The notes: generated from the letters alone by a model not told the origin. 64,000 nt of DNA from Neptuniibacter halophilus (GCF_030295765.1 NZ_AP027292.1:620001-684000); one strand, 5' to 3'. Shown: positions 1 to 9,811, counted from the stretch's first letter. A program made the numbers and translations.

Positions 1-1
1 G

Positions 2-379
2 ACTCATCGCTGTCTGCGATTGTTAAAAATCAGCGCCGCAGTGTGCCTGCTTAGTCTGGTTGCCCTGATCTTTCTGAGTAAAGGCCCGGCCCTGACTCAG
101 TTTATCTCTGATGTATTTACAACGTCACTGATCTTCACCTTATCTGCGTTGGGCCTTGGACTGCTTGCAGGAAAACTGCTCAACCTGAGGCGGGAGCAGA
201 TCATTGCGATAGCCATCGAATTCCCTTCCCGTAATCTGGCCATCGCTACGGCAATTGGTCTTAACCTTCTGCAACAGAGCAACGCTGTTCTGTTTGCAGC
301 CGCCATGTTTGTATTGCAGCTACCGGTTTTTATTTGTGTGATTCTTGCCACCTGGGGAATTAACAAAAGACCAGAATAA
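2..379 (+). CDS. BASS-family (bile acid:sodium symporter-like) transporter, C-terminal part
   Basis: The reading frame is open back to the window edge, so only the last ~125 residues are present. They hold about four hydrophobic helices, and the segment EFPSRNLAIATAIG matches the conserved late region of bile acid:sodium symporter-type carriers, which import organic anions with sodium. The protein ends in a short basic tail (NKRPE). The substrate cannot be told from this part. A TTG at 20 in the same frame is not a credible start because the family is normally ~300 residues long. Family call is fairly safe; function is open. Confidence 0.7.
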   Translation, partial: THRCLRLLKISAAVCLLSLVALIFLSKGPALTQFISDVFTTSLIFTLSALGLGLLAGKLLNLRREQIIAIAIEFPSRNLAIATAIGLNLLQQSNAVLFAAAMFVLQLPVFICVILATWGINKRPE

Positions 380-473
380 GCTCCCTGTTAAGCCGGTGCT
401 TTTTGCCTGTTCTTCGGGGTGTTAAGGTGTTCATTAAAAAAACGGCCTGCTGCGTTGTTTCTGAGAATCTGCC

Positions 474-1067
474 ATGAAAAAAATCATTATTCTGCTTCTG
501 ATCCTGATCGCCGTGTGGAAGTTTTCTCAGCCGGGTGAGGTGTCCACCGGCCCCGGGGTGATGGCAGAAGATATTCCGCTGCAGGTTGATCTGCCGCCCG
601 GCGTCATTGCTGAAGTGGATGATTATCAGATCAACCAACTGGCGGAGTTTCGGATCAAAGCCAAAGTGTTAGGGCGTGAAGATTACACGCTGGACCGGGA
701 AGCCGACCTCTCCCCTACTGATCTGGCACTGGGCTGGGGAAGGATGTCGGATGAAACGGTGCTCGCCGAGGTGGATATCTCACAGTCGGGGCGATTCTAT
801 TTCTGGCGGGTGGAGTCGTTCCCGATTCCGCGTCAGGAGATTGTCAGCTCCAGCGCCAATATGCATCTGATCCCCGCATCCGGCACGGTCAAAAGCGAAA
901 TCGATTCAGTCCGCCGCGGCGATATTGTGGAGATTAAAGGTTATCTGGTAGAAGCCCGCTCACAGGCCGATGGCTGGCGCTGGCGCAGTTCACTGACCCG
1001 CAACGACAGCGGCGCCGGAGCCTGTGAACTGATCTGGGTTGAGCAACTGAATATCGTCACCCCCTGA
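474..1067 (+). CDS. Conserved-looking hypothetical protein with N-terminal membrane anchor
   Basis: I do not recognise this 197-residue protein. It begins with a lysine-flanked hydrophobic stretch (residues 3-17, KKIIILLLILIAVWKF), which looks like an uncleaved membrane anchor or signal anchor. The rest is soluble, with many short beta-type segments and a run GDIVEIKGYLVEA near residue 150, suggesting a beta-rich extracytoplasmic domain. Two cysteines are absent from most of the protein and only one occurs near the C-terminus (GACELIW). It follows the BASS gene by ~95 bp on the same strand and converges on fumC. Start ATG at 474 has only a weak ribosome site. Confidence 0.6.
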   Translation: MKKIIILLLILIAVWKFSQPGEVSTGPGVMAEDIPLQVDLPPGVIAEVDDYQINQLAEFRIKAKVLGREDYTLDREADLSPTDLALGWGRMSDETVLAEVDISQSGRFYFWRVESFPIPRQEIVSSSANMHLIPASGTVKSEIDSVRRGDIVEIKGYLVEARSQADGWRWRSSLTRNDSGAGACELIWVEQLNIVTP

Positions 1068-1088
1068 GCGCTGAATGATACCGCGGCT

Positions 1089-2468
1089 TCAGAGTCCGCC
1101 CCGGGTCAGGGCTGCCGGGTCGAGCAGCGTTTCCAGCGTCTCTCGTGTCAGATCTGTTTTCTCCACCGCCACATCAATCACCGGTCTGCCCTGCTGATAG
1201 GCGGCCTTCGCGATTTCAGCGGCTTTCATGTAACCAATCACCGGATTCAGAGCGGTTACCAGAATCGGATTACGTGCCAGCGCCTGACTGATCTGCTCCT
1301 CATTCACCCGGAAGCCGGCAATGGCCTTGTCGGCGAGCAACCGGCTGACATTCGCCAGCAGCTCAATACTGCTGAGCAGATTACTCGCCACCAGCGGCAA
1401 CATGACATTCAGCTCAAAATTACCCGACTGCCCTGCTACGGTGATTGCGGCATCATTACCGATCACCTGCGCCGCGACCATCGCGGCTGCCTCGGGAATC
1501 ACCGGGTTAACCTTACCCGGCATAATGGATGAGCCCGGCTGCAAGGCTTCCAGCTCAATCTCTCCCAGCCCCGCCAGCGGGCCTGAATTCATCCAGCGCA
1601 GGTCGTTGGCGATCTTCATCATGGCCACAGCCGTTGTTTTTAACTGGCCGGAAAGCGCCACCGCTGTATCCTGCGAGCCGATCCGGGCAAACAGATTATC
1701 CGCCGGTTTAAAGGCCAGCCCGGTCTGTTCACTTAACGCGGCACAGAAACGCGCCGAAAACTCAGGATGCGCATTGACCCCGGTACCCACCGCGGTGCCA
1801 CCCTGTGCCAGACTCTGCAGCTCCGGCTGCAGTTGATGCAGTAACCCGATGCACTGCCGAATCTGCGCTGCCCAACTGAGTAAACTCTGGCTCATGCGTA
1901 CCGGCATCGCGTCCATCAGATGGGTACGGCCGGTTTTCACAAAGCGATCCACTTCAACTGCTTTCTGTTCTGTTACCTGCAACAGGTGGTTCAGCGCTGG
2001 CAGCAGTTGCTCTGCCAGCTCAACCGAGGCACTGATATGAATACTGCTGGGGATCACATCGTTACTGCTCTGGGCATAATTGATATGGTCATTGGCCGAG
2101 ACCGCCGCGCCGTAACGCCGACTGGCCAGCGTGGCCAGTACCTCGTTGGCATTCATATTCGAGCTGGTGCCGGAGCCGGTCTGGAAGATATCTACCGGAA
2201 AATGCTGCATCAGTGCATCATCTGTCAGCAGCTCTGTCACCGACGCTGTGATCGCCTCAGCCATCGCCACAGGAATCAGCCCCAGATCCGCATTGGCCCT
2301 CGCAGCCGCAGACTTAGCCTGCAACAGCGCGCGGATAAAGGCTTCGGGCATCGGCTGGCCACTCACGGGAAAGTTATTAACCGCGCGTTGAGTCTGAGCC
2401 GCATAGAGGGCCTTTGCCGGAACTTCCAGCTCGCCCATGCTGTCTTTCTCGATACGTACCTTACTCAT
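1089..2468 (-). CDS. fumC: Class II fumarate hydratase (fumarase C)
   Basis: Interconverts fumarate and L-malate in the TCA cycle in the cytoplasm. Class II fumarases need no iron-sulphur cluster. Full length (459 aa). The superfamily signature GSSIMPGKVNP lies at residues 312-322, the substrate loop TGSGTSSNMNANEV at 97-110, and the catalytic-His region GRTHLMDAMP near 180-189. SSNDVIPSS at 134-142 replaces the more usual SSNDVFPT, a minor change. It is a single-gene unit. A Fur-box-like palindrome 45-63 bp before its start suggests induction under iron limitation, as known for fumC in E. coli and Pseudomonas aeruginosa. Confidence 0.95.
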   Translation of the reverse strand: MSKVRIEKDSMGELEVPAKALYAAQTQRAVNNFPVSGQPMPEAFIRALLQAKSAAARANADLGLIPVAMAEAITASVTELLTDDALMQHFPVDIFQTGSGTSSNMNANEVLATLASRRYGAAVSANDHINYAQSSNDVIPSSIHISASVELAEQLLPALNHLLQVTEQKAVEVDRFVKTGRTHLMDAMPVRMSQSLLSWAAQIRQCIGLLHQLQPELQSLAQGGTAVGTGVNAHPEFSARFCAALSEQTGLAFKPADNLFARIGSQDTAVALSGQLKTTAVAMMKIANDLRWMNSGPLAGLGEIELEALQPGSSIMPGKVNPVIPEAAAMVAAQVIGNDAAITVAGQSGNFELNVMLPLVASNLLSSIELLANVSRLLADKAIAGFRVNEEQISQALARNPILVTALNPVIGYMKAAEIAKAAYQQGRPVIDVAVEKTDLTRETLETLLDPAALTRGGL

Positions 2469-2512
2469 GCCGGCCTCCCCGGAGCAGGCGGTAACCTGCG
2501 CCTCGAATTATT

Positions 2513-2531
2513 AATAATGATTCTCATTTTT
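2513..2531 (-). promoter_or_regulatory. Candidate Fur box upstream of fumC
   Basis: The 19 bp here match the consensus GATAATGAT-A-ATCATTATC at about 14 positions; the core reads ATGAT-T-CTCAT. It sits 45-63 bp before the fumC ATG, a normal promoter distance, and ~90 bp before the divergent binding-protein gene. Binding is inferred, not shown. Confidence 0.55.
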
Positions 2532-2621
2532 ATATAGAAAAACAGCGTAAGTCAATCTCTGCGCTGTGCCCCGTCTAATCGCTTCAGCTCAGCTACACTA
2601 AAACAAACTCAACTGTTGCAG

Positions 2622-3524
2622 ATGTCGATGTACTCTATCCTGATCACGCTCTGGCTATTGCTCTTCCCTGTGGCCAGCTTCGCCAGTGAACCGCCCACGG
2701 TTAACTATAGCTATGCCGGGAAAACAATGAGCTTCATAGGCTCCAGAACACCCCACGGCTACCTTTACAACCCGGACGGAGAACAGACAGTGGAGCTGGC
2801 AACGCTCGACTGGCCTCCCTATATCGGTGAACAGTTATGCAATAAAGGCTGGAGCTTCCATCTGGCCGTCGCTGTTCTGACCAGCCAGAACTACCGGCTT
2901 ATCATTCGTTTTATGCCCTGGCCAAGAGCCGTTCATCAGGTGGAAGCCGGGCGGATGGACATTCTCTACCCGGAGTATGAAATCAGTGAAACCACCCGTT
3001 CCGAGCATCTTACAGACCGCTTCCGGCTTTCGCTGCTGGCACTCTCAGATCCCTTTCCCGGGGGTGAGGTCGTTTTAATGAAACGTCGCGGGAGCTTTAC
3101 CCACTTTACCGGCGAGCTGGAACAGTTACGGGGCCTGAAAATTGGCGTTGTCCGTGGCTACCAGAACACACCGGAGTTTGATGCGATGATGGAACGTGGC
3201 GAGTTTACGGCGGTGGAAGCGGTTAACGATCTGCAATTGATGAAGCTGCTGGACGCCGGGCGGGTGGATCTGGTTGTCGGCGACCCCAAAGTGCTGCGTC
3301 ACCGGGTGATACATTCCTCCCTGAGTCAGGCCGATAAACAGCGAATTCTGCAAACCACCGCTCAGGTTAATCCGGCGTTGCGCTACAATCGCCTGCACTT
3401 TTCAGTGAGCCGGAAGAACGCCAACTGGCCGGAACTGTTGCAACGGATCAACACCGCGCTGGAGACACTGAATCGCAGCGGTGAACTGGACCGGTTGATT
3501 GCAGACAACAGCAGTTGCCGTTAA
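2622..3524 (+). CDS. Periplasmic family-3 solute-binding protein (SBP_bac_3 type)
   Basis: About 300 aa. A signal peptide (hydrophobic SILITLWLLLFPVASFA) is followed by a two-lobed amino-acid-type binding fold: the DWPPYIGE segment, PWPRAVHQVEAGRMDILYP, the hinge LKIGVVRGYQNTPEFDAM and DLVVGD are all typical. No permease or ATPase gene is adjacent, so it may be an orphan receptor, a sensor partner, or serve a transporter elsewhere. Three possible starts (TTG 2616, ATG 2622, ATG 2628) lie in frame; ATG 2622 is taken. Its TAA overlaps the stop codon of the convergent gene in a shared TTAA. Confidence 0.75.
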   Translation: MSMYSILITLWLLLFPVASFASEPPTVNYSYAGKTMSFIGSRTPHGYLYNPDGEQTVELATLDWPPYIGEQLCNKGWSFHLAVAVLTSQNYRLIIRFMPWPRAVHQVEAGRMDILYPEYEISETTRSEHLTDRFRLSLLALSDPFPGGEVVLMKRRGSFTHFTGELEQLRGLKIGVVRGYQNTPEFDAMMERGEFTAVEAVNDLQLMKLLDAGRVDLVVGDPKVLRHRVIHSSLSQADKQRILQTTAQVNPALRYNRLHFSVSRKNANWPELLQRINTALETLNRSGELDRLIADNSSCR

Positions 3525-6118
3525 CCCTGCTGCTTGAGCAACTCAACAAATGCGTCTTCGGGCAGCGGTTTACTGAAGAAGAAGCCCTGCCCTTCGGTAC
3601 ACTGCAGACTTTTCAGGAACTCGACCTGAGCTTCAGATTCGATACCTTCCGCAATCACGCTGAGGTGCATACTCTGCGACATCGCGACAATCGCCTGGGT
3701 GATCGCACGGTCGTTTTCATCCTCTTCAAGATCAAGGATAAAGGAGCGGTCGATTTTCAACTTGTTAATCGGTAGCTGCTTCAGATAACTCAATGATGAA
3801 TAGCCGGTGCCAAAATCATCAATCGCCAGACTGATACCGGTAGCCTTTAACTTGGTCAGCTCCGCGCTCATCTGCTGCGGGTTTTCGATCAGGCTGCTTT
3901 CAGTGATCTCCAGTTCCAGTGCCGCCGGGTAACAACCGCTGCTCTGCAGCACCTCCTGCACCACGCCTACCAGATCGGTATTCATCTGCTGGCTGGCGAT
4001 ATTGACCGCCACTTTAGGGATGTAGATCCCCTCCTCCTGCCATTGAGCCAGTCGGTTGCAGACCTCGCGGATCACCCACTCACCAATCGGAACAATCTGA
4101 CCGCTGGCTTCAGCCATCGGAATAAAGCTGTCCGGGGGTATCAATCCGCGCTCCGGGTGGAACCAGCGTAGCAGCGCCTCCGCACCAATCAACTCTCCGG
4201 TAAACAGGTTGTACTGCGGCTGATAGTAGATCCGGAACTGGCCTTTATCCAGCGCCTCACGCATCTCCTCGGTGATCGTAAAGCGCTGGGAAACCGCTTC
4301 AGTCAGGGCCGGAGTATACAGACAGTAGCGGTTACGCCCCTCTCTCTTGGCCTCATACATAGCTGAATCGGCGTTACGCAACAGAATTTCGGCACTGTCA
4401 CCATCTTCGGGGAACAGGCTGATCCCCACGCTGGCGGTCACGTAATAGTCATTTCCCTCAATCCGGAAGGGCTGACGGAACGCTGCCAGTAACTGTTCTG
4501 CCAGCCGGCCAGCCTCCTCAGGTTCATTCAGCAGCCCGGTGATCACGGTAAACTCATCGCCCCCCAGACGGGCCACGATATCTTCATCCCGCACGGCCTC
4601 CCGCAGACGCTCAGAGACCTGACAGAGCAACTCATCACCGGCCGAGTGACCGAGGGTGTCGTTGATCTCCTTGAAGTGATCCAAATCGATAAACAGCAGC
4701 GCAGCCGTGGCCTGATGATGAAGGGTATGGCTGATCATCAGCTCCAGTTGAGTCGAGCCATGTAAGCGGTTCGGCAACGAAGTGAGATGGTCATGAAACG
4801 CCCGGTGGCGCAGTTCATCTGCCTGCCGGTTGAGGCCATCGATCATACTGTTGACGCTGACCGCCAGCCGTTTGAACTCGGTAAAGTGGATATCGCTGCC
4901 CTTCAGCCGGGTCCAGGTATCCACCGAACGTTCCAGGTTGTTCTGGAACATTCTCAGGTTGTGTGCCAGACGGCGGCCGATGGCAATCAGTACCACCGCC
5001 ACCGCCAGCACCGCCAGCAGTAACACCAGTATCGTACCGAAATTGCGCTGCTGCATCAGGCTCAGGTAGAGCGTCTCCCGCTCATCCAGACGCTGGTCGA
5101 TGGTATCCAGATACGCGCCCGCACCAATAAACAACTGCCACTCATCAATTCCCAGCACAAACGAGATCTTTTCTGCCTCAACCCCCTCTGCTTTCTCCCA
5201 GGTGTACTGAGTAAAGCCACCTTCGGGCTGGCTCTGTGCCAGTCGGGCATTCTCCTGTACCACCTTACGCCCCCGGGCATCGGTCACCTCCCAGATATTT
5301 TTCCGGCCGGCAAAATACTCGCCATTGGTCACGTAGAGATCGCCCTGATAGGAGTTGATAAAGAAGTACCCCTCCTCTTTCAGGCCAAAGCTGTCTGCGG
5401 CGATCTCACGGAAGATCTGCGCTTTCACCTGCTCCTCAAAATGGACCAGATAATCGCCGCTGCCGATGATCATACCGTAGGGCTTAAACAGCTTTACGTA
5501 GCTGTATTTGCGGGAGAGTTCATCCTCACCCGGCTGATACCAGTCGTATTCAACAAAGCCTTGGTCAGAAGCCGTGACGATATTGATCATCTCCTCCAAC
5601 AGGGCCTGAATCGCCGGCGGGAAGATATCCGCCACCTGCTGCCCTTCAAACTCGGGACGTGGCGGGTAGAGATACTCAAGGCCGCTCAATGAGGTAATAA
5701 AGTAGTAGCCACGGCCCTGATTGAAGCGCACCTCACGCAAGGCGGCGACGATCATCTGCTTTATTTCCTGATCGCTGCGCTGGCCATGATAGGTCTGGTA
5801 GATCCCCTCAGCGACTCCGTAGGCGTAGTCCACCCGGCGTTTAAGCGCTATGCGCATCGCCTCTTCAGCCTGAGCTTTTTTGCGCAGTATCAGGGCTTTG
5901 GCACGGGTCACTTCTGAGCGGAGCTGCTCTCGCTGCTGTTCAAGGAAAGCTTCGGCATAGCGCTGCTTATCCTCTTCAAGATGGCGGTCTTCACTGGCGG
6001 TCCAGATATAGCCAACCAGCACCAACGCAGCCAGAATCACAATTCCCACGGGCACAAGTGAGCTCAGAACGCTGTTGCCCAGCGGAATTCCCAGAAAACG
6101 GTGTCGGTGACTAAACAA
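3521..6118 (-). CDS. Cache-domain GGDEF/EAL protein (c-di-GMP turnover)
   Basis: Membrane-bound, 865 aa. One helix (~20-40), a periplasmic double-Cache sensor (~60-350, with FNQGRGYYFI and GYFFINSYQGDLYV), a second helix (~360-380), then HAMP-like linker, GGDEF and EAL domains. The active motif GGDEF is at 519-523 and the inhibitory I-site RDED at 510-513, five residues ahead as expected. The EAL motif (GAEALLRW) is at 647-649. Both catalytic motifs look intact, so the protein could make or break cyclic di-GMP in response to a small periplasmic ligand. It is transcribed alone and converges on the binding-protein gene. Confidence 0.9.
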   Translation of the reverse strand: MFSHRHRFLGIPLGNSVLSSLVPVGIVILAALVLVGYIWTASEDRHLEEDKQRYAEAFLEQQREQLRSEVTRAKALILRKKAQAEEAMRIALKRRVDYAYGVAEGIYQTYHGQRSDQEIKQMIVAALREVRFNQGRGYYFITSLSGLEYLYPPRPEFEGQQVADIFPPAIQALLEEMINIVTASDQGFVEYDWYQPGEDELSRKYSYVKLFKPYGMIIGSGDYLVHFEEQVKAQIFREIAADSFGLKEEGYFFINSYQGDLYVTNGEYFAGRKNIWEVTDARGRKVVQENARLAQSQPEGGFTQYTWEKAEGVEAEKISFVLGIDEWQLFIGAGAYLDTIDQRLDERETLYLSLMQQRNFGTILVLLLAVLAVAVVLIAIGRRLAHNLRMFQNNLERSVDTWTRLKGSDIHFTEFKRLAVSVNSMIDGLNRQADELRHRAFHDHLTSLPNRLHGSTQLELMISHTLHHQATAALLFIDLDHFKEINDTLGHSAGDELLCQVSERLREAVRDEDIVARLGGDEFTVITGLLNEPEEAGRLAEQLLAAFRQPFRIEGNDYYVTASVGISLFPEDGDSAEILLRNADSAMYEAKREGRNRYCLYTPALTEAVSQRFTITEEMREALDKGQFRIYYQPQYNLFTGELIGAEALLRWFHPERGLIPPDSFIPMAEASGQIVPIGEWVIREVCNRLAQWQEEGIYIPKVAVNIASQQMNTDLVGVVQEVLQSSGCYPAALELEITESSLIENPQQMSAELTKLKATGISLAIDDFGTGYSSLSYLKQLPINKLKIDRSFILDLEEDENDRAITQAIVAMSQSMHLSVIAEGIESEAQVEFLKSLQCTEGQGFFFSKPLPEDAFVELLKQQG

Positions 6119-6350
6119 TCTTGCTGCTCCGGTAAAACTTAGGGCACCTGTGAAAACATCCTGTTAGCGCTCTGTAAACCCTGAAGTCTATCCCTGAAGC
6201 CAGAGTGTCGGTACGACGGTTGTTGGCAGATTTCTGAGCCGTCCAGTTTATTGAAGAATTGTTACAGATTACCAAAAGGATTTGATTTGTCCGCAGATTT
6301 TTTCAACCAGCAGCTAAACTTTACTTCTCAGAGCATAGCCGGACACTCCG

Positions 6351-6542
6351 ATGCAACCGATAGAATACCTTGCCTTTGCCTGCCCCTACTGCAGCGCCGA
6401 AAACCAGTTGGCTGTTGATACCAGTTGTGATCTGGAGCAAAACCTGACTCAGGATTGCGAGCGTTGTTGTCAGCCGGTTGAATTCCGGGTGGGTCTGGCG
6501 CAAGGTGAACTGCAACTGGAGATACGCAGAGAACAGGAGTAA
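6351..6542 (+). CDS. CPXCG-motif cysteine-rich small protein
   Basis: A 63-residue protein with two cysteine pairs, CPYCSAEN near residue 11 and CERCC near residue 36, the layout of the CPXCG small-protein family found widely in gammaproteobacteria. The pairs probably hold one zinc ion. The cellular role is unknown. It ends 4 bp before the MOSC gene start and is almost certainly cotranscribed with it. Confidence 0.75.
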   Translation: MQPIEYLAFACPYCSAENQLAVDTSCDLEQNLTQDCERCCQPVEFRVGLAQGELQLEIRREQE

Positions 6543-6546
6543 CCGC

Positions 6547-7056
6547 ATGAGTCTGCAACAGATGTTCGCCCGCTATGCCCGCGACCTGCCGGCGGCAGAA
6601 CTGATCTGGATCGGCATACGGCCGGAACGAAAACAACCGATGCAGGCGCTGGATCAGGTATATGCCTGGCAGGGCTCAGGGCTGGAAGGCGATCACCGCT
6701 GCAGCAAAACCTCCGGCTCAGCGCGACAGGTAACCCTGATCTCGGCCGAGTTTATCAGTCAGATCGGCCTCTACTGCGGCATTCCCGAACCGGACCCGGG
6801 CACATTGCGACGCAATCTGGTGGTCCGCGGCATCAACCTTAACGCCCTGCGCTACCAGCAGTTCCGCATCGGCGAGGCGCTGTTTGAAGCCACCGCGCTG
6901 TGTCACCCCTGCTCACGCATGGAGCGTGCTCTGGGCCCCGGCGGCGTAGCAGCGATGCTCGGTCATGGCGGGCTGTGCTGTAAAATTCTCAAATCCGGCG
7001 AAATAAAACTCGGCGATCAGCTAGAGGTGTTATACAAACAGCCGGCGCTGTTTTAA
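6547..7056 (+). CDS. MOSC domain protein
   Basis: 169 aa, cytoplasmic. It shows MOSC family landmarks: GLEGDHRCSK near residues 45-55 (the usual G-x-GD-H segment), NLVVRGINLNAL, and C-P-C-SRMERALG with the conserved cysteine that in this family handles sulphur or molybdenum cofactor. Related YiiM-type proteins act on N-hydroxylated compounds; the substrate here is unknown. The ATG at 6547 is chosen because it follows the CPXCG stop by 4 bp; an in-frame TTG farther upstream would overlap that gene. Confidence 0.85.
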   Translation: MSLQQMFARYARDLPAAELIWIGIRPERKQPMQALDQVYAWQGSGLEGDHRCSKTSGSARQVTLISAEFISQIGLYCGIPEPDPGTLRRNLVVRGINLNALRYQQFRIGEALFEATALCHPCSRMERALGPGGVAAMLGHGGLCCKILKSGEIKLGDQLEVLYKQPALF

Positions 7057-7087
7057 GCTCTGTTTTTTCGTTAACACCGAGATCGAT

Positions 7088-8917
7088 ATGTTCGCATTTT
7101 TTGAAAGGCTGATTCCTGCCTTTCCACCGGCTGAACCGGGCCAGCCGCCACAGGGATTGTTTGCATTTTGTCGTCATTACACCCGGGGATCAGAGTGGCC
7201 TTTACTGCTGATGTCTCTGCTCACCGCCACTATTGCGATTCTGGAGGTGACCCTGTTCGGCTTTATGGGCAAGCTGGTCGACTGGCTGTCGGACCACGAC
7301 CCGGCGACCTTTCTCGAGCAGGAAGCATCCACCCTGTTACTGATGAGTCTGGTACCGCTGGTGGCATTGCCGGCCGCGGGCTTGCTGCACTCGCTGATCA
7401 CTCATCAGACCCTGCTCGGCAACTATCCGATGTCGATCCGCTGGCTGGCACACCGCTATCTGCTGCGTCAGAGCGTTTCTTTCTATGCCAATGATTTCGC
7501 CGGACGCATCTCCACCAAAGTGATGCAGACGGCGCTCTCGGTCCGGGAAACGGTGATGAAACTGCTCGATGTGATGATGTTCGTCGCCGTCTATTTCTTT
7601 GCCATGCTGTTTCTGGTCGCCCAGTCCGACTGGCGCCTGACCCTGCCAATGGCGATCTGGCTGCTGCTCTACATCGGCATTCAGAGCTACTTTGTGCCGC
7701 GCCTGAAACGGATCTCCACCGCCCAGGCTGACGCCCGTGCGATGATGACCGGCCGGGTGGTTGATTCCTATGCCAATATCGCCACCGTTAAACTGTTTTC
7801 CCACACCAACCGTGAGGCGGAATACGCCCGCGAAGGGATGGATCAGTTTATGGATACGGTGTATGTGCAGATGCGTCTGGCTACCGGCCTGAATATGAGT
7901 GTGCAGTGCATCAACCATCTGCTCTCCTTCTCTGTCGCCGCGCTGTCGATCTGGCTCTGGCTGCATGAATCGATCTCGGTCGGTGCCATCGCCATCGCTA
8001 TTGCGCTGGCCCTGCGCCTCAACGGGATGGCCCACTGGATAATGTGGGAGATCAGTGCACTTTTCGAAAATATCGGCACCGTAGCAGACGGTATGAGCAC
8101 CCTTTCCAGACCACTGGAAATATCCGATCGCCCCGGTGCCCGCGCGCTTGAGGTGGAGAAAGGCGCCATCCACTTTGATCAGGTGGGTTTTCACTACGGG
8201 GAGAATAAACGCATCATCGAACATCTGGATCTGCAGATTAAACCCGGCGAGAAAGTAGGCCTGGTGGGACGCTCCGGCGCGGGTAAATCCACCATCATCA
8301 ACCTGCTGATGCGCTTCTTTGATGTGGAACAGGGTGCCATCCGCATTGATGGTCAGGATATCCGCGAGGTCACGCAGGATTCACTGCGGGCACAGATCGG
8401 CATGGTGACTCAGGACACCGCCCTGCTGCATCGTTCCGTGCGGGAAAACATCCTCTACGGCCGCCCGGATGCTTCCGAGGAAGCGATGATCGAAGCGGCG
8501 AAAAAGGCCGAAGCGCATGAATTTATCCTCGGCCTGACCGACCCGGAAGGACGCAGCGGCTACGATGCCCATGTGGGTGAACGCGGGGTTAAACTGTCCG
8601 GCGGACAGCGGCAGCGTATTGCCATCGCCCGGGTATTGCTCAAGGACGCGCCGATCCTGATTCTCGATGAAGCAACCTCAGCCCTCGACTCCGAAGTCGA
8701 AGCGGCGATACAGGCCAGCCTGTATAAACTGATGGAAGGTAAAACCGTGATCGCGATTGCTCACCGTTTGTCGACCATCGCCGCGCTGGATCGTCTGGTG
8801 GTGCTGGATAAAGGCGATATCAATGAACAGGGCAGTCACGCTGAACTGGTTGCGAGTCAGGGAATCTACGCTCAGCTCTGGGCCCACCAGACCGGAGGCT
8901 TCCTCGGAGAAGACTAG
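7088..8917 (+). CDS. ABC exporter, fused membrane and ATPase domains (MsbA type)
   Basis: 609 aa half-transporter that would work as a homodimer in the inner membrane. Six hydrophobic helices fill residues ~35-320 and the nucleotide-binding domain follows. Walker A GRSGAGKST is near 394-402, the Q-loop at GMVTQDTALL, signature LSGGQRQRIAIARVLLKDAP near 503, and Walker B ILILDEATSALDSE followed by the H-loop AHRLST. All ATPase motifs are complete. Substrate (lipid, peptide or drug) is not predictable. It follows the MOSC gene by 31 bp and may belong to the same transcript. Confidence 0.9.
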   Translation: MFAFFERLIPAFPPAEPGQPPQGLFAFCRHYTRGSEWPLLLMSLLTATIAILEVTLFGFMGKLVDWLSDHDPATFLEQEASTLLLMSLVPLVALPAAGLLHSLITHQTLLGNYPMSIRWLAHRYLLRQSVSFYANDFAGRISTKVMQTALSVRETVMKLLDVMMFVAVYFFAMLFLVAQSDWRLTLPMAIWLLLYIGIQSYFVPRLKRISTAQADARAMMTGRVVDSYANIATVKLFSHTNREAEYAREGMDQFMDTVYVQMRLATGLNMSVQCINHLLSFSVAALSIWLWLHESISVGAIAIAIALALRLNGMAHWIMWEISALFENIGTVADGMSTLSRPLEISDRPGARALEVEKGAIHFDQVGFHYGENKRIIEHLDLQIKPGEKVGLVGRSGAGKSTIINLLMRFFDVEQGAIRIDGQDIREVTQDSLRAQIGMVTQDTALLHRSVRENILYGRPDASEEAMIEAAKKAEAHEFILGLTDPEGRSGYDAHVGERGVKLSGGQRQRIAIARVLLKDAPILILDEATSALDSEVEAAIQASLYKLMEGKTVIAIAHRLSTIAALDRLVVLDKGDINEQGSHAELVASQGIYAQLWAHQTGGFLGED

Positions 8918-8947
8918 CTCAGGGATGGGCCGTGCGCTGAACCTGTT

Positions 8948-9712
8948 TCAGCGCCAGTCCTGCAGATGGTAGCGGGCCAGAATCCGGGCCAGCTCGCCAC
9001 TGGCCCGCAGTGCTTCAACACCCTCGGAAAGCAGCCGGGCAAACGTTTCTGAACGCGGGTCCGAAGGAGAGAAAGCAATATAAGCCGGCAGGGGCTCACC
9101 CAGAGTGCCGGCCACGGTAAACGCCTCTTCCAGTTCCATCTGACTGGCGGTATACCAGAACACCAGATCGGCTTCGACAAACGCATCCAGCCGCTGTTTA
9201 TGCAGCATCCTGATACCCCGCTGCAGCGGTTTTTCGCTGCCGCTGAGCAGCGTCACAGGGTTGCTGTCTGAAGCCAGATAACGACTCAGTTCAGCGCCGT
9301 AATCATAACCATTGATAGCCCCCAGACGCACCTCTCTCAGGGAGTGCACACCACGGTAGCGCCATGGATTTTCCCGCCGTACAAACAACGAGTTCTGCAG
9401 CAACGCCAGCTCCTGCTGCGGAAAGATAAAATCCCGGGCATCGCCGGGAAAAGCCCCGAGAATCGCATGAAAACTACCCTTGCGCGTTTCCTGAACCGCC
9501 CGAGACCAGTTGGTCTCAATATACTCCACCTCATAGCCCAGCGGTTCGAACACCCGCTGTGCCACCTCGACCATAAAACCGGGCCGGTCCGAACCGGATT
9601 TACAGTTCAGGGGACACCAGTTATCCGCTGCAAACCGAAGCTTTTCAGCCTGTGCAGTGGTCACGGTTAAACAGAAGAGAAGCGCGGTAAGGCGCCATAA
9701 CAGAGGGAACAT
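8948..9712 (-). CDS. Periplasmic family-3 solute-binding protein (SBP_bac_3 type)
   Basis: 254 aa with a clear signal peptide (LLWRLTALLFCLTVTTAQA, cut before EKLRFA). The mature part starts with the typical beta strand and binding segment KLRFAADNWCPLNC, then GFMVEVAQRVFEPLGYEVEY and NWSRAVQETRKGSFHAILG. C-P-L-N-C gives a probable disulphide. Like the protein at 2.6-3.5 kb it has no ABC partner nearby, and may be a receptor for a sensor or a distant transporter. Monocistronic as far as can be seen. Confidence 0.75.
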   Translation of the reverse strand: MFPLLWRLTALLFCLTVTTAQAEKLRFAADNWCPLNCKSGSDRPGFMVEVAQRVFEPLGYEVEYIETNWSRAVQETRKGSFHAILGAFPGDARDFIFPQQELALLQNSLFVRRENPWRYRGVHSLREVRLGAINGYDYGAELSRYLASDSNPVTLLSGSEKPLQRGIRMLHKQRLDAFVEADLVFWYTASQMELEEAFTVAGTLGEPLPAYIAFSPSDPRSETFARLLSEGVEALRASGELARILARYHLQDWR

Positions 9713-9811
9713 CGATTACCCGAGTGAATTGAACAATCACTCAAACTCTAATACAGCCGGGATTAATCCTCAACCAGCCGAGTATGCCTCAGTGCAATCG
9801 AGCCTGTAACG

